Positions 1 to 8,237 of a stretch of 64,000 bases of DNA are shown here, one piece after another. Origin of the DNA: Micromonospora echinospora (lineage in GTDB: Bacteria > Actinomycetota > Actinomycetes > Mycobacteriales > Micromonosporaceae); contig NZ_LT607413.1 in NCBI RefSeq assembly GCF_900091495.1, positions 7,633,501 to 7,697,500 of the forward strand, given 5' to 3'. Every line of letters starts with the position of its first letter. Position 1 is the stretch's first letter. The notes under the pieces are model-generated. The model was not told the origin of the DNA, searched no databases, and saw nothing but the letters and a program-made list of their open reading frames with translations. A program made the position numbers and the translations under genes.

Positions 1-1
1 C

Positions 2-1345
2 GACGTCAGCATCGTGCCGGTGGCCACCGGGGACGAGGTGGCCAAGGCGGTCGGCGCGGCGCGGGGCGTGGCGGCGACGTGGGCGACGACCGACCCGGCG
101 GCCCGGGCGGCGGCCCTGCGCCGGGCCGCCGACGCCGTCGAGGCGGTCGCCGAGGACCTGGCCCAGGCGACGACGGCGGAGATGGGCAAGCCGTTGCTCG
201 ACGCCCGGGGTGGCGTGGCGGCGGGGATCGGCACCCTGCGCCAGTACGCCGAACTGGGACCGGTCCGGGGCGGCCGGACGCTGCACGGTGGGTGGGACGC
301 GATCGACTTCATGGCCCCCGAACCGCGTGGTGTGGCCGCGGTGATCACCCCGTGGAACGATCCGGTGGCGGTGGCCTGCGGGCTGCTCGGCGCGGCCCTG
401 GTCACCGGCAACGTGGTGGTGTTCAAGCCGAGCGAACGCACCCCGGCCACCGGCTGGCTGCTGGCCCGGGCGCTCGACCGCGAACTGCCGGCCGGCGTGC
501 TGTCCCTGCTGACCGGGGACGCGCGGGTCGGTGCGGCGCTGGCCGCGCAGGAGGTCGACGTGGTGGCGCACGTGGGCTCCTCCACGGCCGGCCGGGCGAT
601 CGCCGCCGCGTGCGCCCGGACCGGCGCGAAGGCGCTGCTGGAGAACGGGGGCAGCGATCCGCTGATCGTCGACGCCGGTGTCGACCCGGCCTGGGCGGCC
701 GGGCAGGCGGCCATGGGCGCGTTCGCCAACGCCGGGCAGATCTGCGTGGCGGTGGAACGGATCTACGTCCACCGGGAGGTGGCCGGCGACTTCGTTCCGG
801 CGCTGGTCGACCTGGCGCGGGCGATGCGGATCGGACCGGGACAGGACGGGGAGACGGAGATCGGTCCGCTGGTGGACCGGCGGCACCGGGACCACGTGCA
901 CGGGCAGGTGCTGGCGGCGGTGGCCGAGGGCGCGGTGGTCCGGACCGGTGGGGCGGTGCCCGCCGGGCCGGGGGCGTTCTATCCGCCGACCGTGGTCACC
1001 GACTGCACGGACCGGATGGCGCTGGTGCGCGAGGAGACCTTCGGTCCGGTCGCGCCGGTGCTGGTGGTGGACTCGTTCACCGAGGCGCTGGGCCGGGCGG
1101 CGTGCTCGCCGTACGGGCTGGCGGCCACCGTGCTCACCGGGTCGATGGGGCACGCGCAGCGGGCGTGGCGCGAACTGCCGGTCGGCACGGTCAAGGTCAA
1201 CGCGGTGTTCGGCGGCGCGCCGGGCGGTGCCGCGCAACCGCGCCGCGGCAGCGGCCACGGCTTCGGGTACGGGCCGGAACTGCTCGACGAGTTCACCACC
1301 ACGAAGGTGGTGCACCTGGGCGCCCCGGGTGGCGGGCACTGGTGA
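2..1345 (+). CDS. Aldehyde dehydrogenase family protein (5' end outside window)
   Basis: NAD(P)-dependent aldehyde dehydrogenase fold. The frame is open to the left edge (residues DVSIV precede the first GTG at 14), and family members have about 30-50 further N-terminal residues, so the gene starts upstream of the window. Visible family features are the Rossmann segment with ITPWND, the general-base Glu in LLENGG (usually ELGG), and the nucleophilic Cys in NAGQICVAVER. The LLENGG variant is somewhat unusual but keeps the Glu. It oxidises an unidentified aldehyde in the cytoplasm. It is followed by a convergent small gene, and nothing nearby reveals the substrate. Confidence 0.9.
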   Translation, partial: DVSIVPVATGDEVAKAVGAARGVAATWATTDPAARAAALRRAADAVEAVAEDLAQATTAEMGKPLLDARGGVAAGIGTLRQYAELGPVRGGRTLHGGWDAIDFMAPEPRGVAAVITPWNDPVAVACGLLGAALVTGNVVVFKPSERTPATGWLLARALDRELPAGVLSLLTGDARVGAALAAQEVDVVAHVGSSTAGRAIAAACARTGAKALLENGGSDPLIVDAGVDPAWAAGQAAMGAFANAGQICVAVERIYVHREVAGDFVPALVDLARAMRIGPGQDGETEIGPLVDRRHRDHVHGQVLAAVAEGAVVRTGGAVPAGPGAFYPPTVVTDCTDRMALVREETFGPVAPVLVVDSFTEALGRAACSPYGLAATVLTGSMGHAQRAWRELPVGTVKVNAVFGGAPGGAAQPRRGSGHGFGYGPELLDEFTTTKVVHLGAPGGGHW

Positions 1346-1370
1346 GCCGTACCCGCCACCCGGGGTGGGC

Positions 1371-1772
1371 TCAGTCCCCGCGCGCCTTGCGGGTCCGCCG
1401 GTCGTTGGCCTTCTGAATGGCGTCGACCAGCTCCGGCTTGGTCATCCGGGACCGCCCCCGGACGTCCAGCTTGCGGGCGACCTGCATGAGATGGTCCTTG
1501 GTGGCGTTGGCGTCCACCCCGCCGGCGGTCGGCGCCCGCCGGGTCGGCCCGCCCCCTGCGGCCTGCCGGTCGCTGGGCCCCTTGCGGCCCTTCGACTCCC
1601 AGTGGTCACCGACCTTCTCGAACTCGTGCTTGAGCGCGGCGAAGGCGGTGCGGTGCGCCCGCTCCCCCTCGCCGTACGTCTCCACCGCCGAATCGTGCGT
1701 CTTCGCCCAGGTCCGTTGCGCCTTCTCAGGAGAGCGCCGGACGGTGCTGGGCAGTACCTCACGCCCTGGCAT
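1371..1772 (-). CDS. ChaB / Rho N-terminal domain small basic protein
   Basis: A 133-residue hydrophilic protein. The N-terminal half (about 1-65, with SPEKAQRTWAKTHDSA and AFAALKHEFEKVGDHW) resembles the ChaB fold. The C-terminal 35 residues (TKDHLMQVARKLDVRGRSRMTKPELVDAIQKAN) resemble a Rho N-terminal/SAP-like nucleic-acid-binding helix pair, with a Gly/Arg-rich linker between. The start at 1772 is chosen because GGAGGA lies 5-6 bases upstream on the minus strand; longer frames into the BrkB promoter region lack this. Such proteins are common in actinomycete stress islands; a nucleic-acid-binding role is inference. It is divergent from the BrkB gene. Confidence 0.8.
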   Translation of the reverse strand: MPGREVLPSTVRRSPEKAQRTWAKTHDSAVETYGEGERAHRTAFAALKHEFEKVGDHWESKGRKGPSDRQAAGGGPTRRAPTAGGVDANATKDHLMQVARKLDVRGRSRMTKPELVDAIQKANDRRTRKARGD

Positions 1773-1965
1773 GTCGTCCTCCTCCGCGTCGGTTGCTTCC
1801 CGGGTTGACCGTTCCCTGTCCCGGCAGCGGCAAACGGCACCTCCGGGTTTGTCGAACTTCCCGCCCGGGTACCGCCGGGTTCCGGCCCGGCGGGACCGGA
1901 GCGCGCCGACCGTGGAGCGGGCGCGGCGGAGGGCCGGGGTGCGGCAGCGACGGCAGGGAGCGGTC

Positions 1966-2952
1966 ATGGCAGCGACGACGACGGAGCCGACCGCACCGGC
2001 CGGCGGAGGGCGCGACCCGCGGGTCCCACGGGGGTTGCGGCAGTTGAGCTGGCCCACCTGGCGCGGCGCGCTGGTCCGCAGCGGGCGGAACTTCGTCAAG
2101 GACAACTGCGCGGACTGGGCGGCGGCACTGACCTACTACGGCGTGCTCGCCCTCTTCCCCTCGGTTGTGGTGGTGGTGGCCCTGGTCGGGCTGGTCTCCG
2201 AGGGCGACCGGACCGTCGACACCCTGATCGACCTGGCCCGCGACGTGGGGGCCGGGTCGGTGGTGGCCAACGAGGGCGTGGTCGGGGTGGTCGAGGGGGT
2301 GGTGGACCAGCGGGCCGGGGTGAAGGCGCTGCTCAGCTTCGGTCTGCTCGGCGCGCTCTGGTCGGCCTCGGGCTTCATCGGCGCGTTCACCCGCGCCTCC
2401 AACGCCATCTACGGCGTCGAGGAGGGCCGACCGTTCTACCGGCTGCGTCCGTTGCAGATCGGCCTGGCCGCGCTCTCCCTGGTGCTGCTGGCGGTGGTGG
2501 CGACCGGACTGATCGTCAGCGGTCCGGTGGCCGAGGCCGTCGGCAACCTGCTCAACCTGGGCGACGCGCCGCGTACCGCGTGGAGCGTGGCGAAGTGGCC
2601 GGTGCTCGCCATGGTCCTGATGGTGCTGCTCTCCCTGCTGTTCTGGATCGCCCCGAACGTGCGGCAGCCCCGGTTCCGCTGGCTCACCGTCGGTGGCGCG
2701 GTGGCCCTGCTGGCCTGGACGCTGGTCTCCTTCGGCTTCGGCCTGTACGTGGCCAACTTCGGCTCGTACGACGTCACGTACGGCAGCCTGGGCGCGGTCA
2801 TCGCGTTCCTGGTGTGGCTGTACCTGTCGAACTGCGCGTTGATGTTCGGCGTGCAGATCAACGCCGAACTCCAACGCGGTCGCATGATGCAGGCCGGTGA
2901 CCCCGCGCCCGAGGAGCCGGTCCTCACCCCGAAGCGCGCCGCCGAGTCGTGA
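1966..2952 (+). CDS. YihY/BrkB family inner membrane protein
   Basis: A 328-residue polytopic membrane protein. The N-terminal motif DNCADWAAALTYYGVLALFPS is the characteristic YihY/BrkB opening helix. About six hydrophobic segments follow, with LYVANFGSYDVTYGSLGAVI and the terminal VWLYLSNCALMFGVQINAEL, both family hallmarks. The start at 1966 has GGGAG just upstream and gives a normal family length; upstream in-frame codons overlap the divergent ChaB-like gene and look non-coding. The exact function of the family is not settled (membrane transporter-like; once misnamed RNase BN). Confidence 0.9.
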   Translation: MAATTTEPTAPAGGGRDPRVPRGLRQLSWPTWRGALVRSGRNFVKDNCADWAAALTYYGVLALFPSVVVVVALVGLVSEGDRTVDTLIDLARDVGAGSVVANEGVVGVVEGVVDQRAGVKALLSFGLLGALWSASGFIGAFTRASNAIYGVEEGRPFYRLRPLQIGLAALSLVLLAVVATGLIVSGPVAEAVGNLLNLGDAPRTAWSVAKWPVLAMVLMVLLSLLFWIAPNVRQPRFRWLTVGGAVALLAWTLVSFGFGLYVANFGSYDVTYGSLGAVIAFLVWLYLSNCALMFGVQINAELQRGRMMQAGDPAPEEPVLTPKRAAES

Positions 2953-3036
2953 CCCCCGGTGGGCGTCGCCGGGCTGCGCAGTCGCCGGCGGCGAGCTGGG
3001 CCGACGACCGTGACCCCGGTCGGCGTCGCCGGGCTG
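2948..3036. repeat. Imperfect 28-29 bp direct repeat
   Basis: The segment at 2948-2976 (CGTGACCCCCGGTGGGCGTC...) recurs at 3009-3036 with one indel and one substitution. It sits at the 3' end of the BrkB gene, so the second copy looks like a duplicated gene end. Confidence 0.6.
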
Positions 3037-3086
3037 GCCGAGGCGGCGCGCGGTCGCCTGCGGGTCGCCCCCGGTGTGAGCGGAGC

Positions 3087-3112
3087 GGTTTATCCCGGTC
3101 CCGGCCGGGTAG
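3087..3112 (+). promoter_or_regulatory. Putative stress-sigma (SigB-like) promoter
   Basis: GGTTT at 3087-3091, a 15-base spacer, then GGGTAG at 3107-3112, fitting the Streptomyces SigB-type consensus GNNT-N14-16-GGGTA. The ATG of the next gene is 10 bases further and has no ribosome-binding site, which fits a very short or absent leader. Confidence 0.45.
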
Positions 3113-3122
3113 CGCAGTAAGC

Positions 3123-3539
3123 ATGGAACGAGGCAGCAGCAAGCACGGACCCCGGCTCGACGAGCAGATGAGCCAGGAGGTCAGTGGCCTGGTGCAGGGA
3201 CCGGGGGCCGCCGGCTCCCGGGTCGACGAGTTCCGCGAGCCGGAGCCGGCCGGCGAGGACCAGCCGGGCGCGACCACGGCACCCGCGGGCGAGTTGCGCA
3301 CCGGCGCCCCGCAGGGGATGAGTTCCACGGACGTGGAGCAGCGCAGCCGGCTCGGCCGGTTCATCGGCCTGTCGGCGCTGCCCGGCGACCGCGAGACGCT
3401 GCTGGGCAGCGCCCGGGAGAACGAGGCGCCCGACGACGTGATCGCGGCCCTGGAACGGCTTCCGGCCGGAACCCGGTACCGGACGGTCTCCGAGGTGTGG
3501 GCGGCACTGGGCCACAAGAACGAGACACAGCGTTGGTGA
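3123..3539 (+). CDS. DUF2795 domain protein
   Basis: A 138-residue soluble protein. The acidic N-terminal 60 residues include a SxxVxGLVQGPGAAG-type segment. The C-terminal half (about 80-138: RLGRFIGLSALPGDRETLL, then NEAPDDVIAALERLPAGTRYRTVSEVWAALG) matches the DUF2795 pattern of a helical domain ending in 'LP...Y.SV.EVW.A.G'. The family is widespread in actinomycetes and often stress-inducible, but has no assigned biochemistry. The start at 3123 is inferred from a promoter motif 10 bases upstream and no Shine-Dalgarno, suggesting leaderless translation. Confidence 0.8.
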   Translation: MERGSSKHGPRLDEQMSQEVSGLVQGPGAAGSRVDEFREPEPAGEDQPGATTAPAGELRTGAPQGMSSTDVEQRSRLGRFIGLSALPGDRETLLGSARENEAPDDVIAALERLPAGTRYRTVSEVWAALGHKNETQRW

Positions 3540-3591
3540 AAGGTGGGTCACCCCCGACCCGTACCGACTGGTGGATGAGGAGGATGCCCTG

Positions 3592-4053
3592 ATGAGTGGC
3601 GTTATGGAGCACGTGGACGTGGACGTCCCGATCCGGACCGCGTACGACCAGTGGACCCAGTTCGAGGAGTTCCCCCAGTTCATGGAGGGCGTGCAGGAGG
3701 TCCGGCAGCTCTCCGACACGATGACCCACTGGACCGTCGAGATCGCCGGGGTGAAGCGGGAGTTCGACGCCCAGATCACCGAGCAGCTCCCGGACGAGCG
3801 GGTCGCCTGGAACTCCACCGGCGGGACGGACCACGCCGGGGTGGTGACCTTCCACCGTCTCGACGAGGCACACACCCGGGTCACCCTCCAGTTGGAGTTC
3901 GAGCCGCACGGTCTGGTCGAGAAGGCCGGCGACAAGCTCGGCATCGTCGACCGCCGCGCCAAGGGCGACCTGGAGCGGTTCAAGTCGTTCATCGAACGAC
4001 GCGGTCAGGAGACCGGTGCCTGGCGGGGCAAGGTCGACCGTCCCCAGCCCTGA
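3592..4053 (+). CDS. SRPBCC family (polyketide cyclase/START-like) protein
   Basis: A 153-residue helix-grip protein. The opening VMEHVDVDVPIRTAYDQWTQFEEFPQFM is the classic SRPBCC start (beta strand, then a helix with W/F-P-F). The body (HWTVEIAGVKREFDAQITEQ...RVAWNSTGG) and a C-terminal long helix (GDLERFKSFIE) complete the fold. Members of this stand-alone type are annotated as cyclase/dehydrase, but here it is 50 kb from the polyketide genes among stress proteins, so a lipid or small-ligand binding role is likelier. GAGGA upstream favours the ATG at 3592 over the one at 3571. Confidence 0.85.
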   Translation: MSGVMEHVDVDVPIRTAYDQWTQFEEFPQFMEGVQEVRQLSDTMTHWTVEIAGVKREFDAQITEQLPDERVAWNSTGGTDHAGVVTFHRLDEAHTRVTLQLEFEPHGLVEKAGDKLGIVDRRAKGDLERFKSFIERRGQETGAWRGKVDRPQP

Positions 4054-4069
4054 CCCGTACGCGATCTTC

Positions 4070-4101
4070 CGACGGCCGCCGGGACCACCCGGCGGCCGTC
4101 G
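4070..4101 (+). terminator. Strong intrinsic hairpin after SRPBCC gene
   Basis: Perfect 14-bp stem CGACGGCCGCCGGG / CCCGGCGGCCGTCG with loop ACCA, 16 bases after the stop codon. There is no U-tract, as usual in high-GC actinomycetes. Confidence 0.75.
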
Positions 4102-4168
4102 CCGTGTCCGCCTTCCGGCCGGCTGTCCGGGGCGGTTTGCCGCCATGGGCCGGGGGTACGGCGAGGGC

Positions 4169-4432
4169 ATGACCGACAACGACGGCGCCGTGTGGCGTGA
4201 CGAACAACGGCTCCCGCTCAGCGAACTGGACAAGGCGGTGGCGACCTCCCCGGTCGACGGACAGGCCGACGACGTGACCGGCAACGACGCGGGCTACGAG
4301 TCCGCCTTCGGCCACGGGCCGATCCCGGCGGACGGGCACACCGCCGCCGAGGGCGACCACGAGCGGGAGGCGACCGACGACCAGCGGGCGTACCGGCCCT
4401 CGCCCACGGGTCGAACCGGCCCCGACGTCTGA
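4169..4432 (+). CDS. Small acidic hypothetical protein
   Basis: An 87-residue, strongly acidic and probably disordered protein (MTDNDGAVWRDEQRLPLSELDKAV..., then DDVTGNDAGYESAFGHGPIPADGH). I do not recognise a family. In-frame starts exist at 4145 and 4169; 4169 follows a GGCGAGG-type sequence and begins the well-behaved part. It lies between the SRPBCC gene terminator and an intergenic palindromic repeat. Codon use is typical of real genes here, and the composition resembles other small stress-associated proteins of this region. Confidence 0.6.
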   Translation: MTDNDGAVWRDEQRLPLSELDKAVATSPVDGQADDVTGNDAGYESAFGHGPIPADGHTAAEGDHEREATDDQRAYRPSPTGRTGPDV

Positions 4433-4462
4433 TCCCCCTCCCCGCCCGACCCGGGGCGCCTG

Positions 4463-4522
4463 GGTGGTAGCAGGGGTCCCCTGCTACCGCTTGATGAGGA
4501 GGAGGGGTCCCCTGCTACCACC
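4463..4522. repeat. Dispersed intergenic palindromic repeat, copy A
   Basis: Contains the perfect interrupted palindrome GGTAGCAGGGG-T-CCCCTGCTACC (4466-4488), then TTGATGAG and a second GGGGTCCCCTGCTACC arm. It lies exactly between convergent gene ends (stop at 4432 on plus, stop codon at 4523-4525 on minus), so it may act as a bidirectional terminator. Related copies are at 12494 and 30851. Confidence 0.8.
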
Positions 4523-5692
4523 TCAGACGGGCCGGCGGCGGATGGCGGCGAGTTGCAGGGCGATCAGCGCGACGGCGAGCACGACGAGCGCCGGTCCGAG
4601 CGCCTCCACCGAGGTCCGGCCGAGCAGCACCCCGATCGCGGTGGGGCCGAGGGCGCCGCAGAGCCCCGCGACGGCGATCTGCACCCCGATCGCCCGGTCG
4701 GCGTGTGCCCCGCCGACCCGGTCGGCGGTGGTCAGGGTGAGCAGCGGGAAGACCGGGGCGGCGGCGAAGCCGATCACCGCGAGACCGGCCACCGCCAGCC
4801 AGGCCGGGCCGGGAAGCGCCACCAGGACGGCGCCACCGGCGAGGCCGAACAGGCTTCCCCACAGCACCCGGCCGCTGCCGAACCGTTCGGCGATCACGCC
4901 CTGGACGACCCGGCCCACGAAGAGGCTGACCCAGTACCCCGAGACGCAGATCCCGGCCGCCGCCGCGCCGAGCCCCCGCCCCTCGGTCAGCAGCAGGAAG
5001 GCCCAGAGCCCGGCACCGATCTCGATGGCCGCGTAGACGCCGAAGCCGAGCGCGCCCAGCCAGACCGCCGGCAGCCGCAGGGTCTGCCGGACCGGCACGC
5101 TGGCCGGTGGGGTGGGCCGTCCGGCCACCGGGCCCCGGTCCCGCCAGGCCCGGACGGTCAGCGCGAACGCCACGGCCAGGGCGAGCTGGCCGGCGGCGAC
5201 GAGGCCGTACCCCCAGCGCCAGGAGAGACCGGCGCCGATCGCCCCGGTCATGATCAGCGGACCGAGGGCCACCCCGAGGCCGAAGAAGGCGTGCAGCCAG
5301 TTCATGTGCCGGGGGCCGAACGCCCCGGCGGCGTACGCGTTGAGCCCGGAGTCGACCGCCCCGGAGCCGAGGCCGAGCACCAGTGCGCAGCACACCACCA
5401 CGGCCAGGCCGGGCGCGAGGGCGTAGCCGGTGAGCGCCAGGCTGGCCAGCAGGGTGCTCCCGGCCAGCAGCCGCCCGACCCCGAGCCGGGCGATGCCGAA
5501 CCCGGCCAGGAGGCTGGAGGTCAGGTAACCGGCGGTGCCGGCGGTGAGCGCCACGCCGACCGCCTCGGTCGGCACCCCGAACTCCGACCGCATCGCGGGC
5601 CAGCCGACCCCGAGCAGTCCGTCCGGCAGGCCGAGGCTGACGAAGGCGAGGTAGGCGAGCAGGAGCAGCGAGGCCCGGGGGGAGGTCGGCAC
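4523..5692 (-). CDS. MFS transporter (FucP/YbjJ-like, 12 TM)
   Basis: A 389-residue membrane protein with about 12 hydrophobic segments. It begins LLLLAYLAFVSLGLPDGLLGVGWPAMRSEFG, the opening typical of the FucP/YbjJ branch of the major facilitator superfamily, and includes GLGSGAVDSGLNAYAAGAFGPRHMNWLHAFFGLGVALGP, also typical of that branch. The substrate is probably a sugar or other small solute, not determinable. The GTG start at 5692 gives the expected N-terminus; the ribosome-binding site is weak. A GTGGTA-AA-TACCAC inverted repeat about 40 bases upstream is a candidate operator. Confidence 0.88.
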   Translation of the reverse strand: MPTSPRASLLLLAYLAFVSLGLPDGLLGVGWPAMRSEFGVPTEAVGVALTAGTAGYLTSSLLAGFGIARLGVGRLLAGSTLLASLALTGYALAPGLAVVVCCALVLGLGSGAVDSGLNAYAAGAFGPRHMNWLHAFFGLGVALGPLIMTGAIGAGLSWRWGYGLVAAGQLALAVAFALTVRAWRDRGPVAGRPTPPASVPVRQTLRLPAVWLGALGFGVYAAIEIGAGLWAFLLLTEGRGLGAAAAGICVSGYWVSLFVGRVVQGVIAERFGSGRVLWGSLFGLAGGAVLVALPGPAWLAVAGLAVIGFAAAPVFPLLTLTTADRVGGAHADRAIGVQIAVAGLCGALGPTAIGVLLGRTSVEALGPALVVLAVALIALQLAAIRRRPV

Positions 5693-5728
5693 GACCGGCC
5701 ATCCTGCCCCATCCGCTCGACGTTGGCA

Positions 5729-5742
5729 GTGGTAAATACCAC
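5729..5742 (-). promoter_or_regulatory. Inverted repeat, candidate operator of the MFS gene
   Basis: GTGGTA-AA-TACCAC: perfect 6-bp arms with a 2-bp spacer, in the promoter region 37-50 bases upstream of the GTG start. It resembles GntR/LacI-type half-sites; no regulator gene lies adjacent. Confidence 0.4.
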
Positions 5743-5849
5743 GTCGCCCCGGGGAAGCAGCGGCGACGCGGCCGGAGATCCGGACAGGTCACCCAGAATC
5801 GGCCGAACGGAGGAAGGGCAATCCGGGCATCACGCGCAAGACTGTCGGG

Positions 5850-6068
5850 ATGCAACAGGGCAGTAGCTTCCTCAGCGATCGTCAGCGCCGCCTTGCCTGG
5901 CTCGGCTTCATCCTCGCCGCGTTGCAGGCGCCGCTCTCCGCCTGGCTGGTCAGCGACGGCTCCTGGCTGTTCAGCCTCTGCGTCGCGATGCTGGTCGCGA
6001 CCGTGATCATCGCGGACGACGCCGGGCGACGCCGGCCGGCCGACGCACGCGGCGGCGGGCAGGGCTGA
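5850..6068 (+). CDS. Small two-TM membrane protein
   Basis: A 72-residue protein: a short polar start (MQQGSSFLSDRQRR), hydrophobic helix 1 (LAWLGFILAALQAPLSAWLV), a short turn, helix 2 (WLFSLCVAMLVATVIIA) and a basic tail (DDAGRRRPADARGGG). No family recognised. The ribosome-binding site is weak (GTCGGG), so support is mainly the membrane-protein pattern and codon bias. It ends one base before the convergent neighbour's stop region. Confidence 0.5.
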   Translation: MQQGSSFLSDRQRRLAWLGFILAALQAPLSAWLVSDGSWLFSLCVAMLVATVIIADDAGRRRPADARGGGQG

Positions 6069-6069
6069 T

Positions 6070-6519
6070 TCAGCCCGTCCCGTCCGGGCGGGCCTCGTGT
6101 CCGGGGCGTCCCCGGGTCCGCCGGCGCTCCTTCATCTCCGCCTCGTACAGGTGCCGCCGGCCCCCTGCGAGTTCGTCGCGGGCCTGCCGGTCCAGGTCCC
6201 AGAAGAGGGCGTAGTACCCGTCGTCGAAGTCCTCGACGATCTGGAACGTCCACCGGCCCGCGATGACGTTGCGGCCCAGCAGTTCCTCGGCGATTCGGTC
6301 GGCGATCCCGTCGTGTCCGGCCGCGCGGAAGCGTTCGACGACGTCGTCGAGCATCAGGTCGGCATGGCCGATCAACTGGTGCAGCGAGTAGAGGTGCCCC
6401 CGCGCCCGCTCGACGGTCTCCAGCGCCTCGCTGAGCCGGCCGAGCGCGGCGACCGTCCCGTCGTCCACCCCGGTGGGGCGGCGGTGCCGCTCGTCCGGTC
6501 CGTCCCCGTGTGGTGCCAT
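6070..6519 (-). CDS. Hypothetical protein, helical, with Trp/Tyr-rich C-terminal domain
   Basis: A 149-residue soluble protein. Residues 20-80 are helical (GRLSEALETVERARGHLYSLHQLIGHADLMLDDVVERFR). The following LLGRNVIAGRWTFQIVEDFDDGYYALFWDLDRQARDEL is a well-conserved-looking block that I have seen in actinomycete hypothetical proteins without assigned function. The start at 6519 is chosen because GGAGG lies 6 bases upstream; a longer start at 6579 is possible. The C-terminus is basic (RRRTRGRPG). Confidence 0.75.
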   Translation of the reverse strand: MAPHGDGPDERHRRPTGVDDGTVAALGRLSEALETVERARGHLYSLHQLIGHADLMLDDVVERFRAAGHDGIADRIAEELLGRNVIAGRWTFQIVEDFDDGYYALFWDLDRQARDELAGGRRHLYEAEMKERRRTRGRPGHEARPDGTG

Positions 6520-6671
6520 CGGTGCCTCCGCTCGCCGTTCCGGTGCGTCCGGGTAGTGCCCGAACGTGGGGCAGATCACGCATGTCCGGGCAGACTCCCC
6601 CCGGTGACCGAGCCCGCCCCCACCGTCCGGACGAGGTCGGCGCGACCCCGGCGGGATTACTCTCGTTTCCC

Positions 6672-7031
6672 ATGTATGCGCAGTTCAGCGGGGGTCTGAC
6701 CGCCGGCACGGCGGTGGGCGTGGCGCGGGCCTCCATCGCCGCCCTGACCGTGTCGATCGGCACGGAGGGGCTGGCCGCCGCCGTCCGCCGCCCGGACCTC
6801 CTCGCCCAGGTCGACCAGCACGCCGCCGCCGTCCGGGACAGCCTGGACGGGGACCGCCGGCCGCTCACCCTGGCCGCCCTGGCCGGATACGCCGAAGGCG
6901 TCCGCGCGGCGGCCACGGAGCACGGTTGGACCCCACCCGACGGACCGGCCGACTGGACGGCCCCGGACTGGGTGCTGACCCGGCTGCTGGCGGTCTGCGC
7001 GCTGGCCCGGCCGATCTCCACCCCCGCCTGA
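6672..7031 (+). CDS. Small hypothetical protein, possible DUF6401-like
   Basis: A 119-residue, Ala-rich helical protein beginning MYAQFSGGLTAGTAVGVARASIAALTVSIG. A C-terminal half contains YAEGVRAAATEHGW and DWTAPDWVLTRLLAVCALA. The opening '...FSGGLTAGTAVGVARASIAAL' resembles an actinomycete-specific family sometimes named as natural-product-associated (DUF6401); this assignment is from memory and weak. The start at 6672 lacks a clear ribosome-binding site. It is transcribed away from the upstream minus-strand hypothetical gene. Confidence 0.6.
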   Translation: MYAQFSGGLTAGTAVGVARASIAALTVSIGTEGLAAAVRRPDLLAQVDQHAAAVRDSLDGDRRPLTLAALAGYAEGVRAAATEHGWTPPDGPADWTAPDWVLTRLLAVCALARPISTPA

Positions 7032-7139
7032 CCCGCCGGGCAGACCCCACCCGTCCGACCACCCCCGGCACCGCGCGCGTGAAGCGCCCCCCGGGCTCAG
7101 GTCACGCCGCACGCCCCGGTCACCGCCCCGCGACACGCG

Positions 7140-7168
7140 GGGAGGACGCCCGCACCGGACGTCCTCCC
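7140..7168. terminator. Hairpin between convergent genes
   Basis: GGGAGGACG / CGTCCTCCC, a perfect 9-bp stem with an 11-base loop, located between the plus-strand stop at 7031 and the minus-strand stop at 7190. Confidence 0.5.
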
Positions 7169-7189
7169 TGGTGGTGCCACACCGTTTCC

Positions 7190-8053
7190 TCACTCGGCGC
7201 GGCGGATCTGCTGGGTCTCCTCGCCCATCGCCCCGGAACCGTAGGGGGTCGCCGAGGCACTGGCCCCGCTCGTCCCCGCCGGCATGCGCGGCGCACCCCC
7301 GCGGTCGGCCATCTGCCGCTCGGTGTCACTGCGTCCGGCCGCCTGCGCCTGCCGTTGCATCTGCATCGCCCGCGACTCCTCCGCGGCCCGGTCCAGCCAC
7401 CGGTCCCAGCGGGCCTGCATCGGCTTCACCAGACCACCACCGACACCGATGATCAGGATGCCGGCCACGGTGGCGAGCACCGCGATCAACACGGGCGTCG
7501 TCACGGTGGTGGCGATACCGACCTGGTTCAGCGCGGCGATGACACCGAGCGCGAGGATGAAGATCGCCGTCAGGTCGGCGAGGATCTTGCCGTACGAGAG
7601 CCCGCCGAGCGCCCCGGTGACGAGGTCCTTGACGGCCTTGGCGATCGCCGCGGCCACCACCACGATGATGATCGCGACGAAGGCCCGGGGCAGCCACGCC
7701 ACCACACCCGAGATCAGGTCGCTGATCGCGTTCGGCCCCCACACCCCGAACGCGAACTGCAGGGTGAACAGCAGCACGGCGTAGTACGCCAGCCGGGCCA
7801 GGATGTCACTGGCGTCGTACCGGGTGCGTTCCAGCGCCCGTTTGATCCCGCCCCGTTCGACCGCCCGATCGAACCCCACCCGTTCGAGCACCGTGTCCAC
7901 GATCTTGAGCACCGCGCGGGCGATGATCCAGCCCACCACGAGGATCGCGATGAAGGCGATGGCCCTCGGTACGAAGAGCAGCACCGACCTCCACATGTCG
8001 GTCAGGGCGTCGCCGATGTCGACCTGCCTGACCGCGAGGGTTTTCCGCATCAT
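7190..8053 (-). CDS. MscS-like mechanosensitive channel / TM-helix repeat protein
   Basis: A 287-residue membrane protein of the 'conserved TM helix' mechanosensitive channel family. The start (VDIGDALTDMWRSVLLFVPRAIAFIAILVVGWIIA) is the typical repeat, recurring as ISDLISGVVAWLPRAFVAIIIVVVAAAIAK. About five TM helices are followed by GVGGGLVKPMQARWDRWLDRAAEE and a disordered polar tail. Tandem ATG codons at 8053 and 8050 follow a strong GGGAGGG. It lacks the full cytoplasmic beta domain of E. coli MscS, so it may be a channel of reduced architecture. Release of osmolytes on hypo-osmotic shock is the family role. Confidence 0.85.
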   Translation of the reverse strand: MMRKTLAVRQVDIGDALTDMWRSVLLFVPRAIAFIAILVVGWIIARAVLKIVDTVLERVGFDRAVERGGIKRALERTRYDASDILARLAYYAVLLFTLQFAFGVWGPNAISDLISGVVAWLPRAFVAIIIVVVAAAIAKAVKDLVTGALGGLSYGKILADLTAIFILALGVIAALNQVGIATTVTTPVLIAVLATVAGILIIGVGGGLVKPMQARWDRWLDRAAEESRAMQMQRQAQAAGRSDTERQMADRGGAPRMPAGTSGASASATPYGSGAMGEETQQIRRAE

Positions 8054-8237
8054 GTCCCTCCCTGTCGCCTGGTCTGCGCCGCCCGCATACCCCGCCGAAG
8101 AAGCACCAACCCGGAGCAGCACGGGCGATTTTCCGGACATGTCCGGCCTGGTAGGGACGGCGGGCACAGAAGGCCGCCGGCCACGGCCGGGGCACGAGGC
8201 GGAACGCCACGGGACCACGCCGGATAGGCTGCGTCAC

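Noticed and set aside
2948..3036. Direct repeat considered as an attachment site
   Set aside because: No integrase or tRNA gene nearby; better explained as a local duplication of the gene end.
3592..4053. SRPBCC gene considered as a polyketide cyclase of the PKS cluster
   Set aside because: It is about 50 kb away among stress genes and lacks the aromatase-type sequence seen at 59091.
5112..5426. Short plus-strand frame within the MFS gene
   Set aside because: Antisense to a clear 12-TM transporter and without family similarity.
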